From positions 522,804 through 586,803 of the forward strand of contig NZ_JABBXH010000004.1 of assembly GCF_012932965.1 (NCBI RefSeq): 64,000 bases of DNA, read 5' to 3'. The notes beneath the pieces were generated by a model. It searched no databases. It was not told the DNA's origin and worked only from the letters and a program-made list of their open reading frames with translations. The stretch is from Thalassotalea algicola. GTDB lineage: Bacteria > Pseudomonadota > Gammaproteobacteria > Enterobacterales > Alteromonadaceae. Made by a program: the position numbers and the translations under genes. Position 1 is the first letter of the stretch; each line of letters begins with the position of its first letter. Positions 1-7,882 of the stretch are shown piece by piece.

Positions 1-235
1 AACTATAGAAACAACAACAGAGATAATTGTAGAACCAGATGACAAAAAACAACGTATAGCTAACGCTATCGCTAAGGCGAAAGCGAAGAAACAACAAGCA
101 CAACCAATAGCAGACATGGCGAGTTCAAACGAAGAAGAGCTGCCTAAAGAAGACAACAAAGCAGTAGCGAAAAAAGCGCGTATAGCTGCAGCGGTAGCGA
201 AAGCTAAAGCAAAGAAACAACAAGAGTCTAATTAA
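1..235 (+). CDS. rsxC: RsxC/RnfC C-terminal end (partial)
   Basis: The frame starting at base 2 is open to a TAA at 233-235 and runs off the left edge. The visible 77 residues are an Ala/Lys/Gln-rich low-complexity tail with two similar blocks (AIAKAKAKKQQ and AVAKAKAKKQQ). Such tails are typical of the variable C-terminus of the RnfC/RsxC subunit, which carries NADH/FMN and Fe-S domains further upstream, outside this window. RsxC belongs to the membrane ion-translocating electron-transport complex. The next gene, rsxD, starts 4 bases after this stop, as in the usual rsxABCDGE order. The identification rests on this order plus the tail composition. Confidence 0.85.
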   Translation, partial: TIETTTEIIVEPDDKKQRIANAIAKAKAKKQQAQPIADMASSNEEELPKEDNKAVAKKARIAAAVAKAKAKKQQESN

Positions 236-239
236 CCTT

Positions 240-1301
240 ATGGCATTCTGGATAGCAAGCTCTCCTCACAATCATATTCAAAGTCAAACCTCCGCATTGA
301 TGCGCTTGGTTATTCTCGCCACTATTCCTGGCATTATTGCTCAGTGGTATTTTTTTGGATGGGGCAATATCATTCATATTTCTCTTGCCGTTGTAACCGC
401 CTTACTTAGCGAATTTTTAGTGCTTTCTTTAAGAAATAAGCCAATAAAAACAGAATTGTTTGACGGTAGTGCAATATTAACAGCGATACTGCTTGGTATT
501 TGTATGCCTGCCATTGCCCCATGGTGGGTTACTGTTATAGGTGCAATCTTTGCCATTGTCATTGTCAAACAATTATACGGTGGATTAGGACATAACCCTT
601 TTAATCCAGCAATGGCTGCTTATGTCATGTTACTTATTTCATTTCCGGTTGAAATGACTACGTGGCTACCGCCTTTGCAACTAGTCAGTATTGAATATAC
701 GTTTGCTGATACCTTATGGATGATTTTCACAGACAGTACTAGCTTAGGATACTCGGCCGAACAATTGCGTACGCACATTGACGGCTACACCATGGCAACG
801 CCACTAGATACCTTAAAAACGTCAATAACCACCGGACTGACAGTTACAGAGTCAATCTCTTCTCCTGTTTTTGGTAACTACTTTGCTTTAGGTTGGGAAT
901 GGATCAATTTAGGCTTTTTAATTGGTGGACTATTCTTATTGGCTAAAGGTGCTATTCACTGGGCTGCACCGTTTAGTTTTCTTGCAAGCCTTTTTGTGTG
1001 TTCGTTGATTGCCCACCTTATTAGCCCAGATTTAAACCCTTCAACTATGTTTTATTGGATGTCGGGCGCAACAATGTTAGGGGCATTTTTCATCCTGACG
1101 GATCCGGTATCAGGCGCGACTAGCGTAAAAGGACGTTTGGTATTTGGTGCTTTAGCTGGTTTACTTGTTTTTGTAATTCGCAACTTTGGCGGTTACCCAG
1201 ATGCTGTTGCCTTTGCTGTTTTACTTTGCAATATGGCTGCGCCATTAATTGATGTCTACACCAGACCTCGCACATTCGGCCATAATGTTGAGATGAAATA
1301 A
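240..1301 (+). CDS. rsxD: Electron transport complex subunit RsxD/RnfD
   Basis: This 353-residue polytopic inner-membrane protein is about the usual length of RnfD. It contains the conserved GGLGHNPFNPAMAAYV segment (about residues 114-129) and a YTMATPLDTLKT stretch (about 184-195), where the family attaches FMN covalently to a threonine. A late SGATMLGAFFILTDPVSGAT block is also typical. The subunit takes part in electron transfer coupled to ion movement across the inner membrane; in enteric bacteria the homologous Rsx complex keeps SoxR reduced. The ATG follows the rsxC stop by 4 bases, and the stop overlaps the rsxG start, so the genes are translationally coupled. Confidence 0.96.
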   Translation: MAFWIASSPHNHIQSQTSALMRLVILATIPGIIAQWYFFGWGNIIHISLAVVTALLSEFLVLSLRNKPIKTELFDGSAILTAILLGICMPAIAPWWVTVIGAIFAIVIVKQLYGGLGHNPFNPAMAAYVMLLISFPVEMTTWLPPLQLVSIEYTFADTLWMIFTDSTSLGYSAEQLRTHIDGYTMATPLDTLKTSITTGLTVTESISSPVFGNYFALGWEWINLGFLIGGLFLLAKGAIHWAAPFSFLASLFVCSLIAHLISPDLNPSTMFYWMSGATMLGAFFILTDPVSGATSVKGRLVFGALAGLLVFVIRNFGGYPDAVAFAVLLCNMAAPLIDVYTRPRTFGHNVEMK

Positions 1302-1933
1302 TGAGAATCGCAATAGAAAAGAATGCCAAGATACTCGCGTTATTTGCGATAGCATGTACAGCAGTAGTTGGTTTGACTTATGAGCTCACTAAAGGCCGCA
1401 TTAAGCAACAAGAACAGCAAGAGCTTTTATCAACCCTACATGCAATTGTCCCTGATGATGCTCACGACAATGACATGTCAGCACACTGCATTAGCGTCAA
1501 CGATCCTTTATTAGGCGCTAATGAAGAGCAAATAGCCTATCTAGCGACCAAAAACGAACAGCCTATTGCAGCAGCGATTACTACCATTGCGCCAGATGGG
1601 TACAATGGTAAAATCCACTTAATTGTTGCGGTTAATGTTGACGGTTCTATTAGCGGTGTTCGCACTCTTAAACACAAAGAGACACCTGGATTAGGTGATA
1701 AAATTGAACTAAGAAAATCAGATTGGATCAAAGACTTTTCTGGTAAAACGCTAGAGCAACTACTGAGTAATCGCTGGGCGGTAAAAAAAGATGGCGGTAT
1801 GTTTGATCAATTTACTGGCGCGACTATCACTCCTCGAGCTGTAGTCAAGGCAGTTAAAAACACAGCCGCATACTTCAATAAGCACAAAACAACGCTATTT
1901 GAACAAACCAATATTTGTGGTGCCGACGAATGA
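1301..1933 (+). CDS. rsxG: Electron transport complex subunit RsxG/RnfG
   Basis: The product has 210 residues, one N-terminal membrane anchor (about residues 10-27) and a periplasmic FMN-binding domain. The covalent flavin motif (S/T)GAT-x-T is seen as FTGATITP near residue 171, and the conserved [13 protein letters not shown] block is present at about 126-138. It accepts and passes electrons within the Rsx/Rnf complex. The start overlaps the rsxD stop by one base and its stop overlaps the rsxE ATG (ATGA at 1930-1933), so it is coupled on both sides. Confidence 0.96.
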   Translation: MRIAIEKNAKILALFAIACTAVVGLTYELTKGRIKQQEQQELLSTLHAIVPDDAHDNDMSAHCISVNDPLLGANEEQIAYLATKNEQPIAAAITTIAPDGYNGKIHLIVAVNVDGSISGVRTLKHKETPGLGDKIELRKSDWIKDFSGKTLEQLLSNRWAVKKDGGMFDQFTGATITPRAVVKAVKNTAAYFNKHKTTLFEQTNICGADE

Positions 1934-2634
1934 AGCTAAATGAAGAATACAAAGAACTCGCTTGGCAAGGATTGTGGAAAAACAACCCAGGTCTTGTACA
2001 ACTATTAGGACTTTGCCCTCTCCTTGCAGTTACTTCTACAGTGGCAAACGCTTTAGGACTTGGTTTAGCAACATTGCTAGTATTAGTATGTTCAAATGCA
2101 ACCGTGTCAGCAATCAGACAGTGGGTACCAAAAGAAATTCGTATCCCTATTTTTGTACTAATTATCGCGGCATTTGTAACCTGTGTACAATTGTTGATGA
2201 ATGCATACACTTACGGAATTTATCAATCACTCGGTATCTTCCTGCCTCTTATTGTAACCAATTGCGCCATTATTGGTCGCGCCGAAGCTTACGCCTCAAA
2301 AAACCCAATTAAGCAGGCATCTTTCGATGGACTCATGATGGGTATAGGTTTTGCTGCAGTATTAGTCGTGCTTGGTGCAATGCGTGAAGTTTTAGGACAA
2401 GGCACTTTATTTGACGGCGCCCATTTATTATTAGGTGAATGGGCTAAAACGCTTCGTATAGAAGTATTAACATTAGATAGTCAATTTTTACTTGCCATAC
2501 TACCGCCAGGCGCTTTTATTGCTATGGGATTACTGATCGCAGTAAAAAATGCCATTGATGACCGTGCGGCAAAGCATCAACCCCAAGTAGAAGAACAAAG
2601 CATCGAACGTGTGCGTGTTAACTTTGAGTCATAA
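1930..2634 (+). CDS. rsxE: Electron transport complex subunit RsxE/RnfE
   Basis: This is a 234-residue, six-helix membrane subunit of the Rsx/Rnf complex. The [17 protein letters not shown] opening and the [16 protein letters not shown] block are hallmarks of the RnfA/RnfE family, which shares Fe-S ligand cysteines in the membrane. A start at 1915 is possible, but the ATG at 1930 gives the family-typical [10 protein letters not shown] opening and an ATGA overlap with rsxG, so it is preferred. nth follows after 20 bases, the same linkage as rsxE-nth in enteric bacteria. Confidence 0.95.
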   Translation: MKLNEEYKELAWQGLWKNNPGLVQLLGLCPLLAVTSTVANALGLGLATLLVLVCSNATVSAIRQWVPKEIRIPIFVLIIAAFVTCVQLLMNAYTYGIYQSLGIFLPLIVTNCAIIGRAEAYASKNPIKQASFDGLMMGIGFAAVLVVLGAMREVLGQGTLFDGAHLLLGEWAKTLRIEVLTLDSQFLLAILPPGAFIAMGLLIAVKNAIDDRAAKHQPQVEEQSIERVRVNFES

Positions 2635-2654
2635 ATAATTAGAATAATAGTAAA

Positions 2655-3287
2655 ATGAATAAAGAAAAACGCTTAGAAATATTAACGCGCCTGCGTGATG
2701 ATAACCCAAACCCGACAACGGAGTTAAACTTTTCCAATCCGTTTGAATTACTCATTGCGGTATTGCTTTCAGCACAAGCAACCGATGTCGGTGTAAATAA
2801 AGCAACAGGCCCACTATTTGCTGCAGCAAATACTCCGCAAGCTATTTTAGATTTGGGTTTAGATAAGCTAAAAGATTATATAAAAACTATTGGTCTATTT
2901 AACACTAAAGCTGAAAACACCATGAAGACCTGCCAAATGCTAGTCGATTTGCATGGTGGCAAAGTACCTGAAAGTCGCGAAGCGCTAGAAGCACTTCCAG
3001 GTGTAGGTAGAAAAACAGCAAACGTAGTACTTAATACCGCTTTCGGCTGGCCTACTATTGCCGTAGATACCCACATTGACCGCGTATCCAACCGCACTAA
3101 ATTCGCTATGGGTAAAAACGTGGTAGAAGTAGAACAAAAACTTTTAAAAGTTGTCCCAAAAGAGTTTAAAGTCGATGTGCACCACTGGTTAATTCTACAC
3201 GGCCGTTATGTATGTACCGCACGTAAACCGAAGTGCGGTGCCTGTATTATTGAAGATTTGTGTGAGTATAAAGATAAGACTGAATAG
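2655..3287 (+). CDS. nth: Endonuclease III (bifunctional DNA glycosylase/AP lyase)
   Basis: Nth excises oxidised pyrimidines and cleaves the abasic site in base-excision repair. The protein has 210 residues, close to E. coli Nth (211). The helix-hairpin-helix LPGVGRKTANV carries the catalytic Lys120, Asp138 lies in VDTHI, and the 4Fe-4S cysteines 187, 194, 197 and 203 have the canonical C-x6-C-x2-C-x5-C spacing. From codon 130 to the stop the gene is the parent of the downstream repeats. Its tail (EYKDKTE) differs from the EFKDK-type tails of the copies. Its bases 3081-3157 match 6079-6155 exactly, while both flanks diverge. I infer that the present 3' end was imported by the adjacent cassette and that the gene is chimeric but functional. 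Confidence 0.97.
   Translation: MNKEKRLEILTRLRDDNPNPTTELNFSNPFELLIAVLLSAQATDVGVNKATGPLFAAANTPQAILDLGLDKLKDYIKTIGLFNTKAENTMKTCQMLVDLHGGKVPESREALEALPGVGRKTANVVLNTAFGWPTIAVDTHIDRVSNRTKFAMGKNVVEVEQKLLKVVPKEFKVDVHHWLILHGRYVCTARKPKCGACIIEDLCEYKDKTE
3081..3103 (+). other. Putative attachment core inside nth
   Basis: This 23-bp stretch (CGCGTATCCAACCGCACTAA plus ATT) encodes Arg143 to Lys149 and the first two bases of the next codon. It is identical in nth and in copies 1-4 (6079-6101, 7650-7672, 11000-11022, 16958-16980). It has one mismatch in copy 5 (20845-20867) and one in copy 6 (22581-22603). All wobble positions are held here, although they vary freely on both sides. I read it as the strand-exchange site for cassette insertion. 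Strong codon-independent constraint of another kind is the alternative. Confidence 0.6.
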
Positions 3288-3484
3288 CCTTATCTTATCA
3301 ATAAAGTTCCTATCAAGTATTATGTCCCTTTAATATTGCACGGAATCAAACTGTAGTGACAAACATTAACTGATGTTTGTTAGCCCTGTCGGTAGATGTT
3401 ATTTATGTATCTAATACGCTTTAACTCTTAATTTTACTCAGGCAAGATACAAATAAGCCCTTAACTTTAAAACGACAATAAAAA

Positions 3485-4540
3485 TTGCAAATAACACTTT
3501 CAACTATTCAAATAATTGAATTATTCTTCAGGTTTTGTGCTGTTGGACAACTTGGGTTGGCCATCTTTTATTTAGTAAAAAAATATCCTTCTCTGCCATT
3601 GTCTCAAATTGGGCTAATCATCTGTTTGATATCATATATTCTCTTAACGGCCCCCATTGAAAATCACCATTACGGCAGTTTCCGCAATATTTTATTATTA
3701 ACCACCGATTTAACCCCATTAGCTGCTCTGTGGTTCACTTTAGACAAATTAGAGAAAAATTTTAAATTAATAGAACAACCCAAGTGGCTATTAATGCCAC
3801 TTGCAATATGGCTAATCACCCTAGTTTACGTATTCTTTATTTTGAATGGTCGCAGTATATTGCATGACGTTAATCATGCTGTTGGTATTGTGTTGTTGGT
3901 TTGGACTATTTATCTCTGTTTATCTGAGTATATGGATGATCTAGACAATCGTCGTCGTAATACTCGACTGTTAATAACCGCATTTTGTTGCTTCTATATG
4001 GTAGGACTCGTTTCATTTGAATTCTTATATCAAAACATTCGAGATACTTCGACATTTGGTTTAGTAAACGCTTTTATTGTTTTTTTATTAGTATTTACCA
4101 TTTTATCAAAGATGATATCAGCAAAAGCTCCCCAACCCTCCGCTATAGACATAGAGAGTACTTTGGATCCTCCCCTAGCACAAAATAGAACTAAGGAAAC
4201 GATAGAATCTGCGCAACTCACTCAGTTACAAAAGTTAATGGATGACGGTATTTTATTACAACAAGCGCTGACCATTGGCAGGCTGTCAGAAATGTTAGAT
4301 ATGCCGCCACATCAACTTCGCCAATTGATTAATCAGCAACTTGGCTTTAGTAATTTCTCACACTATTTAAATACCTACCGTATCCCTTGGGTGTGTAAAC
4401 AACTTCAAGATGGCTCCAAAAAGCACCTGCCGATACTCACTTTAGCGCTGGAAGCAGGCTACGGTTCAATTGCACCATTTAATCGTGCTTTTAAAGTGAA
4501 AACTGGGCAAACACCCAAAAAATATCGTGATCAGTTTTAA
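3485..4540 (+). CDS. Membrane-bound AraC-family transcriptional regulator
   Basis: The 351-residue product has a hydrophobic N-terminal half with about seven predicted membrane segments (residues 10-205). A C-terminal AraC/XylS double helix-turn-helix follows (about 240-350), ending GYGSIAPFNRAFKVKTGQTPKKYRDQF, the family signature of the second HTH. The start is a TTG; no closer ATG gives the full membrane domain. The gene lies upstream of, and in the same direction as, the serine hydrolase at 4625. It is probably that gene's regulator, sensing a signal at the membrane. Two further regulators of this architecture lie at 24150 and 27567. Confidence 0.85.
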   Translation: MQITLSTIQIIELFFRFCAVGQLGLAIFYLVKKYPSLPLSQIGLIICLISYILLTAPIENHHYGSFRNILLLTTDLTPLAALWFTLDKLEKNFKLIEQPKWLLMPLAIWLITLVYVFFILNGRSILHDVNHAVGIVLLVWTIYLCLSEYMDDLDNRRRNTRLLITAFCCFYMVGLVSFEFLYQNIRDTSTFGLVNAFIVFLLVFTILSKMISAKAPQPSAIDIESTLDPPLAQNRTKETIESAQLTQLQKLMDDGILLQQALTIGRLSEMLDMPPHQLRQLINQQLGFSNFSHYLNTYRIPWVCKQLQDGSKKHLPILTLALEAGYGSIAPFNRAFKVKTGQTPKKYRDQF

Positions 4541-4624
4541 AAATGATCAGCATTTTTTATTTTTAATAAGACGTAATCGTAAAAAACACATCTAATAACT
4601 CCTTAATTAATTCAAGGAGTTGTT

Positions 4625-5893
4625 ATGAAAAAAACACTATTCATTATATTCAGTTTTATATTACTTCCGCTGTTATATATAAGTTGGCCCGCATATCAGG
4701 GATTAGCTTATCGTGGCATGTTACCGATGATAGGCTTTAACTACATTGCTTGGCCAAGTGAACAACCCACATCAAATGAAGTATTAGACGACCGTTTCAA
4801 TCAAACCGCTAATCAGGCTTTAACAGCACTAACGATACAACAACAAAACGTTGCAGCACCGGGCTATACCGCAGCGGTTGCCCGAAACGGCAAGCTACTT
4901 TGGTCAGGTAGTGTTGGTTGGGCGGACATTAGAAATAAAATAAAGATGACTACTGACACCCAACTAAGAATTGGTAGCACGTCAAAAGCAATGACAGCAA
5001 CAGGTCTTGCGCGACTGGTTGATAGTGGCAAACTTAATTTAGATAGCCCTCTATCAGACTACTTTGATGTCGTTCCTAATCCGAATTGGACAAATATAAC
5101 CGCCAGACAGCTTGCGTCCCATATGGCAGGTATTCCGCATTACGGTGATAACACCGAAAAGCTAGGCATGTTAGAAACGATAAGCGCTCAAACACACTTT
5201 CCAGACCCTCTTGATGCTATCGCATTGTTTGACGAAAGTGACATGCTATTTGCTCCGGGCGAAAAATTTAGTTATTCAAGTTTAGGCACAGTGCTACTCA
5301 GCACATTAATGCAAAGCAAAGCAAAAATGTCTTATCAAGCTTATATGCAGCAAGCGGTATTTGACCAGCTTGCTATGAACGCAACTTTCACGGAAACGCC
5401 AAACCAAACTAGTGATAAACTGGCTGCGTTTTACTGGCAAGACAAAACCCAACTAACACGATTAAAGCCTTGGTATGACATCGACTTGAGTCACCGCTTA
5501 GCTGGAGGTGGCTGGGTATCCACTTCAAAAGATTTAGTAAAACTAGGGCAAGGGTTTATGAATAATGATTTCATTTCTGAACAAACTCGTACCATGTTTT
5601 GGACTCCACAAAAAACGAACAATGGCGAAGTTAATCCTCAAAAATATGGTATTGGCTGGCGTATCAATGCTCTAAACCTAGGCGAAGGTTATCCACCATT
5701 AACCTTTATTCATCATGGTGGAGTCTCCGCTGGAGCACAAAGCTTTTTGATGATAATTCCTGAGTATCAATTGTCATTATCGGTTAATGCTAATATCAGA
5801 ACCGACGTATTCTCCGACTTTGCTAGTGTCAGTTATGAGATAGCAAGGCTGTTCATTGATGAAATAGAAAAACAAAACCATCAAAGACAATGA
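4625..5893 (+). CDS. Serine hydrolase, beta-lactamase/class C fold
   Basis: This 422-residue exported protein has an N-terminal signal or anchor (residues 1-22) followed by a penicillin-binding-protein-like serine hydrolase domain. The S-x-x-K nucleophile motif is seen as STSK near residue 118. A YSS triad in FSYSSLG corresponds to the Y-x-N/S motif, and HHGG near residue 361 corresponds to the third motif. Family members are D-aminopeptidases, esterases or beta-lactamase-like enzymes, so the substrate cannot be read here. A strong AAGGAG precedes the ATG by 6 bases. It is the second cargo gene of cassette 1. Confidence 0.85.
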   Translation: MKKTLFIIFSFILLPLLYISWPAYQGLAYRGMLPMIGFNYIAWPSEQPTSNEVLDDRFNQTANQALTALTIQQQNVAAPGYTAAVARNGKLLWSGSVGWADIRNKIKMTTDTQLRIGSTSKAMTATGLARLVDSGKLNLDSPLSDYFDVVPNPNWTNITARQLASHMAGIPHYGDNTEKLGMLETISAQTHFPDPLDAIALFDESDMLFAPGEKFSYSSLGTVLLSTLMQSKAKMSYQAYMQQAVFDQLAMNATFTETPNQTSDKLAAFYWQDKTQLTRLKPWYDIDLSHRLAGGGWVSTSKDLVKLGQGFMNNDFISEQTRTMFWTPQKTNNGEVNPQKYGIGWRINALNLGEGYPPLTFIHHGGVSAGAQSFLMIIPEYQLSLSVNANIRTDVFSDFASVSYEIARLFIDEIEKQNHQRQ

Positions 5894-6020
5894 TTACTTA
5901 ACGGGTTTATCAAACAAGCTGTTATACAAATTCGGAAAATGAAATACATAACGAAGAACTAAGGGTAGTAGTGAAGGTTTTCAATTACCTGCATTAGCCA
6001 AATTTATTAGAACAGCCGCT

Positions 6021-6285
6021 ACATCTACCTTAATTATCTTTTGGCTGGCCTACAATAGCGGTGGACACGCACATAGACCGCGTATCCAACCGCACTAAAT
6101 TCGCTATGGGTAAAAACGTGGTAGAAGTAGAACAAAAACTTTTAAAAGTTGTCCCGAAAGAATTTAAAGTTGATGTTCACCATTGGCTAATTCTTCATGG
6201 TCGCTACGTTTGTACCGCAAGAAAACCCAAGTGTGGTGCTTGTATTATTGAAGACTTGTGTGAGTTTAAGGATAAGACAGACTAG
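6021..6285 (+). repeat. nth 3'-end copy 1 with cassette right-end motif
   Basis: The unit starts with the non-nth motif (ACATCTACCTTAATTATCTT at 6021-6040), then matches nth from codon 130 to the stop (TAG 6283-6285). The reading frame is intact and ends [17 protein letters not shown]. Catalytic Asp138 and all four cluster cysteines are kept, but the helix-hairpin-helix with Lys120 is absent. A start-free 74-residue open frame here is therefore a relic and not a gene. Bases 6079-6155 are identical to nth 3081-3157. The 39 bases before the core differ at 8 positions and the 130 bases after the tract at about 22. Confidence 0.9.
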
Positions 6286-7672
6286 TTCAATTTTATATCG
6301 CATAAGGCACATTAACCTTCGTAAAAATATCAAAATAATTTACATCTTCATGTCAACCAAATTGCTAGATAAACGTTATATATGATAATAGTTATAGCTG
6401 TTATCTTTGATTTGAGGTTTAAATGAAGTTATATAACACAAGCGAGTTATTTGTATTATTTACTCTATTTTTTCTATTAACAGGATGTGGGGGCGGAAGC
6501 AGCAAGTCTGATAATTCTCCACCTTCTTTACCTGACCCTGAACCAATTGAAGTTACGCCAATAGTTAAGTCACAATCAACTTATTTGACGTTTGTGGATG
6601 AGGATATTATATATGCGGAAGGACTTAGCCACAATATCTCAAGCACAACACCTATTGCAACCCCTCTTAAATTAGATGTTTATTACCCTAGCAATGATTC
6701 GACTAATAGACCCGTTTTTATGTTTATTCATGGCGGAGGGTTTACTGGTGGTACAAAGACTAAGCCCGAAATTGTCGATATGGCTAGCTACTATGCTTCA
6801 AGAGGTTGGGTTTTTATTTCCGTGGATTATAGAACAACAGAGGAATTAATTACGATAGAAGACATGTCTCGAGAAGAGTTATTTACCTTTTATAATGGAA
6901 TTGCCCCACAAGAGTGGATAGAGCATGCTCTACAAGGTGCAGAAACGGTAAAACAGTTCGAACAAAGCATTGCTATGTACATGGCACAAAGAGACTCAAA
7001 AGCAGCTCTTCGTTGGGTTGTAGCTAACTCAGAAACCTATGGTATCAACACGGATTTTATTACTGTTGGTGGAGCCTCAGCAGGTGCCATTACAACAATT
7101 GCATTAGGTATTTCAAACCAAGAGGATTTTAGAGATGAAATTTCTCTTGCCGACGATCCCACGCTTTCAACGACAAACTTAGAAGAGACCTATAACGTAC
7201 AAAGCATGGTTTATTTTTGGGGTTCAAATTTAAAGTTAGATGTATTCGAAGCAGTTTATGGGTTATATCAATATGATAGTAACGACCCCGAACTATTTAT
7301 GGCACATGGCGATCAGTATGACCCCGTTACGCCTTATGAAGAGGCTTTGGAGTTACAAGAAATATATGACTCCTTGGGAATATACAATAAACTTATTACT
7401 TTAGAAGGCGAAGGTCATGGTGCTTGGTCGGCAACGTTAGACGGCAAAGCCTTACCCGAAATGTCATTTGACTTTATTATTGATAGACAAAGTTTAACTG
7501 TTGAATAGTCAAGTCAATCAACTTGGGATCTATTAAGTTTATTGTTAGCGCTAATCTGGTGCTTCAAAAGCGTCAATTAGCCCTTCTTTTTCAATCTACT
7601 TTAATTATCTTTTGGCTGGCCTACAATCGCTGTAGACACGCACATAGACCGCGTATCCAACCGCACTAAATT
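6102..7672 (+). mobile_element. Cassette 2 (single esterase lipoprotein)
   Basis: A 1.57-kb core-to-core unit, the smallest in the array, with one gene on the nth strand. The left end is the nth tail of copy 1 and the right end is the arm of copy 2. A TTAGCGCTAA palindrome lies at about 7545-7554 after the gene. No mobility gene is present. Confidence 0.6.
6423..7508 (+). CDS. Lipoprotein alpha/beta hydrolase (BD-FAE/esterase-like)
   Basis: This 361-residue protein has a lipoprotein signal (LLTGCGGGSS, Cys near residue 22) and a Ser/Pro-rich linker, then an alpha/beta hydrolase domain. FIHGGGFTGG supplies the HGGG oxyanion hole (about residues 102-106), and GGASAGAIT holds the nucleophile serine in G-x-S-x-G (about 219). 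A late Asp-Gln-Tyr-Asp-Pro segment and EGHGAW provide candidate acid and histidine. This is the pattern of carboxylesterase/feruloyl-esterase-like enzymes. It is probably an outer-membrane-anchored hydrolase; the substrate is unknown. It is the sole cargo of cassette 2. Confidence 0.85.
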   Translation: MKLYNTSELFVLFTLFFLLTGCGGGSSKSDNSPPSLPDPEPIEVTPIVKSQSTYLTFVDEDIIYAEGLSHNISSTTPIATPLKLDVYYPSNDSTNRPVFMFIHGGGFTGGTKTKPEIVDMASYYASRGWVFISVDYRTTEELITIEDMSREELFTFYNGIAPQEWIEHALQGAETVKQFEQSIAMYMAQRDSKAALRWVVANSETYGINTDFITVGGASAGAITTIALGISNQEDFRDEISLADDPTLSTTNLEETYNVQSMVYFWGSNLKLDVFEAVYGLYQYDSNDPELFMAHGDQYDPVTPYEEALELQEIYDSLGIYNKLITLEGEGHGAWSATLDGKALPEMSFDFIIDRQSLTVE

Positions 7673-7855
7673 TGCCATGGGTAAAAACGTAGTTGAAGTT
7701 GAAAACAAGCTATTAAAGGTTGTGCCGAAAGAATTTAAAGTGGATGTCACCACTGGCTCATTTTACATGGTCGCTACACCTGCACCGCTCGTAAGCCTAA
7801 ATGCGGTTCTTGTATTATTGAAGATCTGTGTGAGTTTAAGGATAAAACTGGTTAA
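7593..7855 (+). repeat. nth 3'-end copy 2 (frameshifted)
   Basis: The copy has the motif AATCTACTTTAATTATCTTT, then nth from codon 130 to a TAA at 7853-7855. Its core at 7650-7672 is perfect. One base is missing near 7748 (GATGTCACC against GATGTTCACC in other copies), so the tail no longer encodes Nth. Many synonymous differences from copy 1 and from nth suggest a different donor allele and not a recent duplication. Confidence 0.88.
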
Positions 7856-7882
7856 TAGGTATTTCTCCTAGCGCTCACATTG

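Larger units (their letters stand above)
3104..6101 (+). mobile_element. Cassette 1 (membrane AraC regulator + serine hydrolase)
   Basis: Bounded by the core in nth and the core of copy 1. Its left end is the current nth 3' end plus 197 bases of spacer (3288-3484) in which I see no gene. Its right end is the 6021-6078 arm. The cargo is two co-directional genes on the nth strand. No recombinase is encoded. As the nth-proximal unit it should be the latest insertion if all events used the nth site. Confidence 0.6.

Noticed and set aside
4625..5893. Antibiotic-resistance beta-lactamase
   Set aside because: It has the serine-hydrolase fold but lacks class C-specific surroundings. The superfamily is mostly esterases and peptidases, so a resistance role is unsupported.
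6061..6285. A 74-residue open frame read as a second Nth gene
   Set aside because: It begins inside the repeat at a GTG corresponding to Val137 and lacks the helix-hairpin-helix and Lys120. It is a relic of the attachment repeat.
7677..7871. Open frame starting MGKNVVEVENKLLK
   Set aside because: It is the frameshifted nth tail of copy 2 and has no independent start signal.
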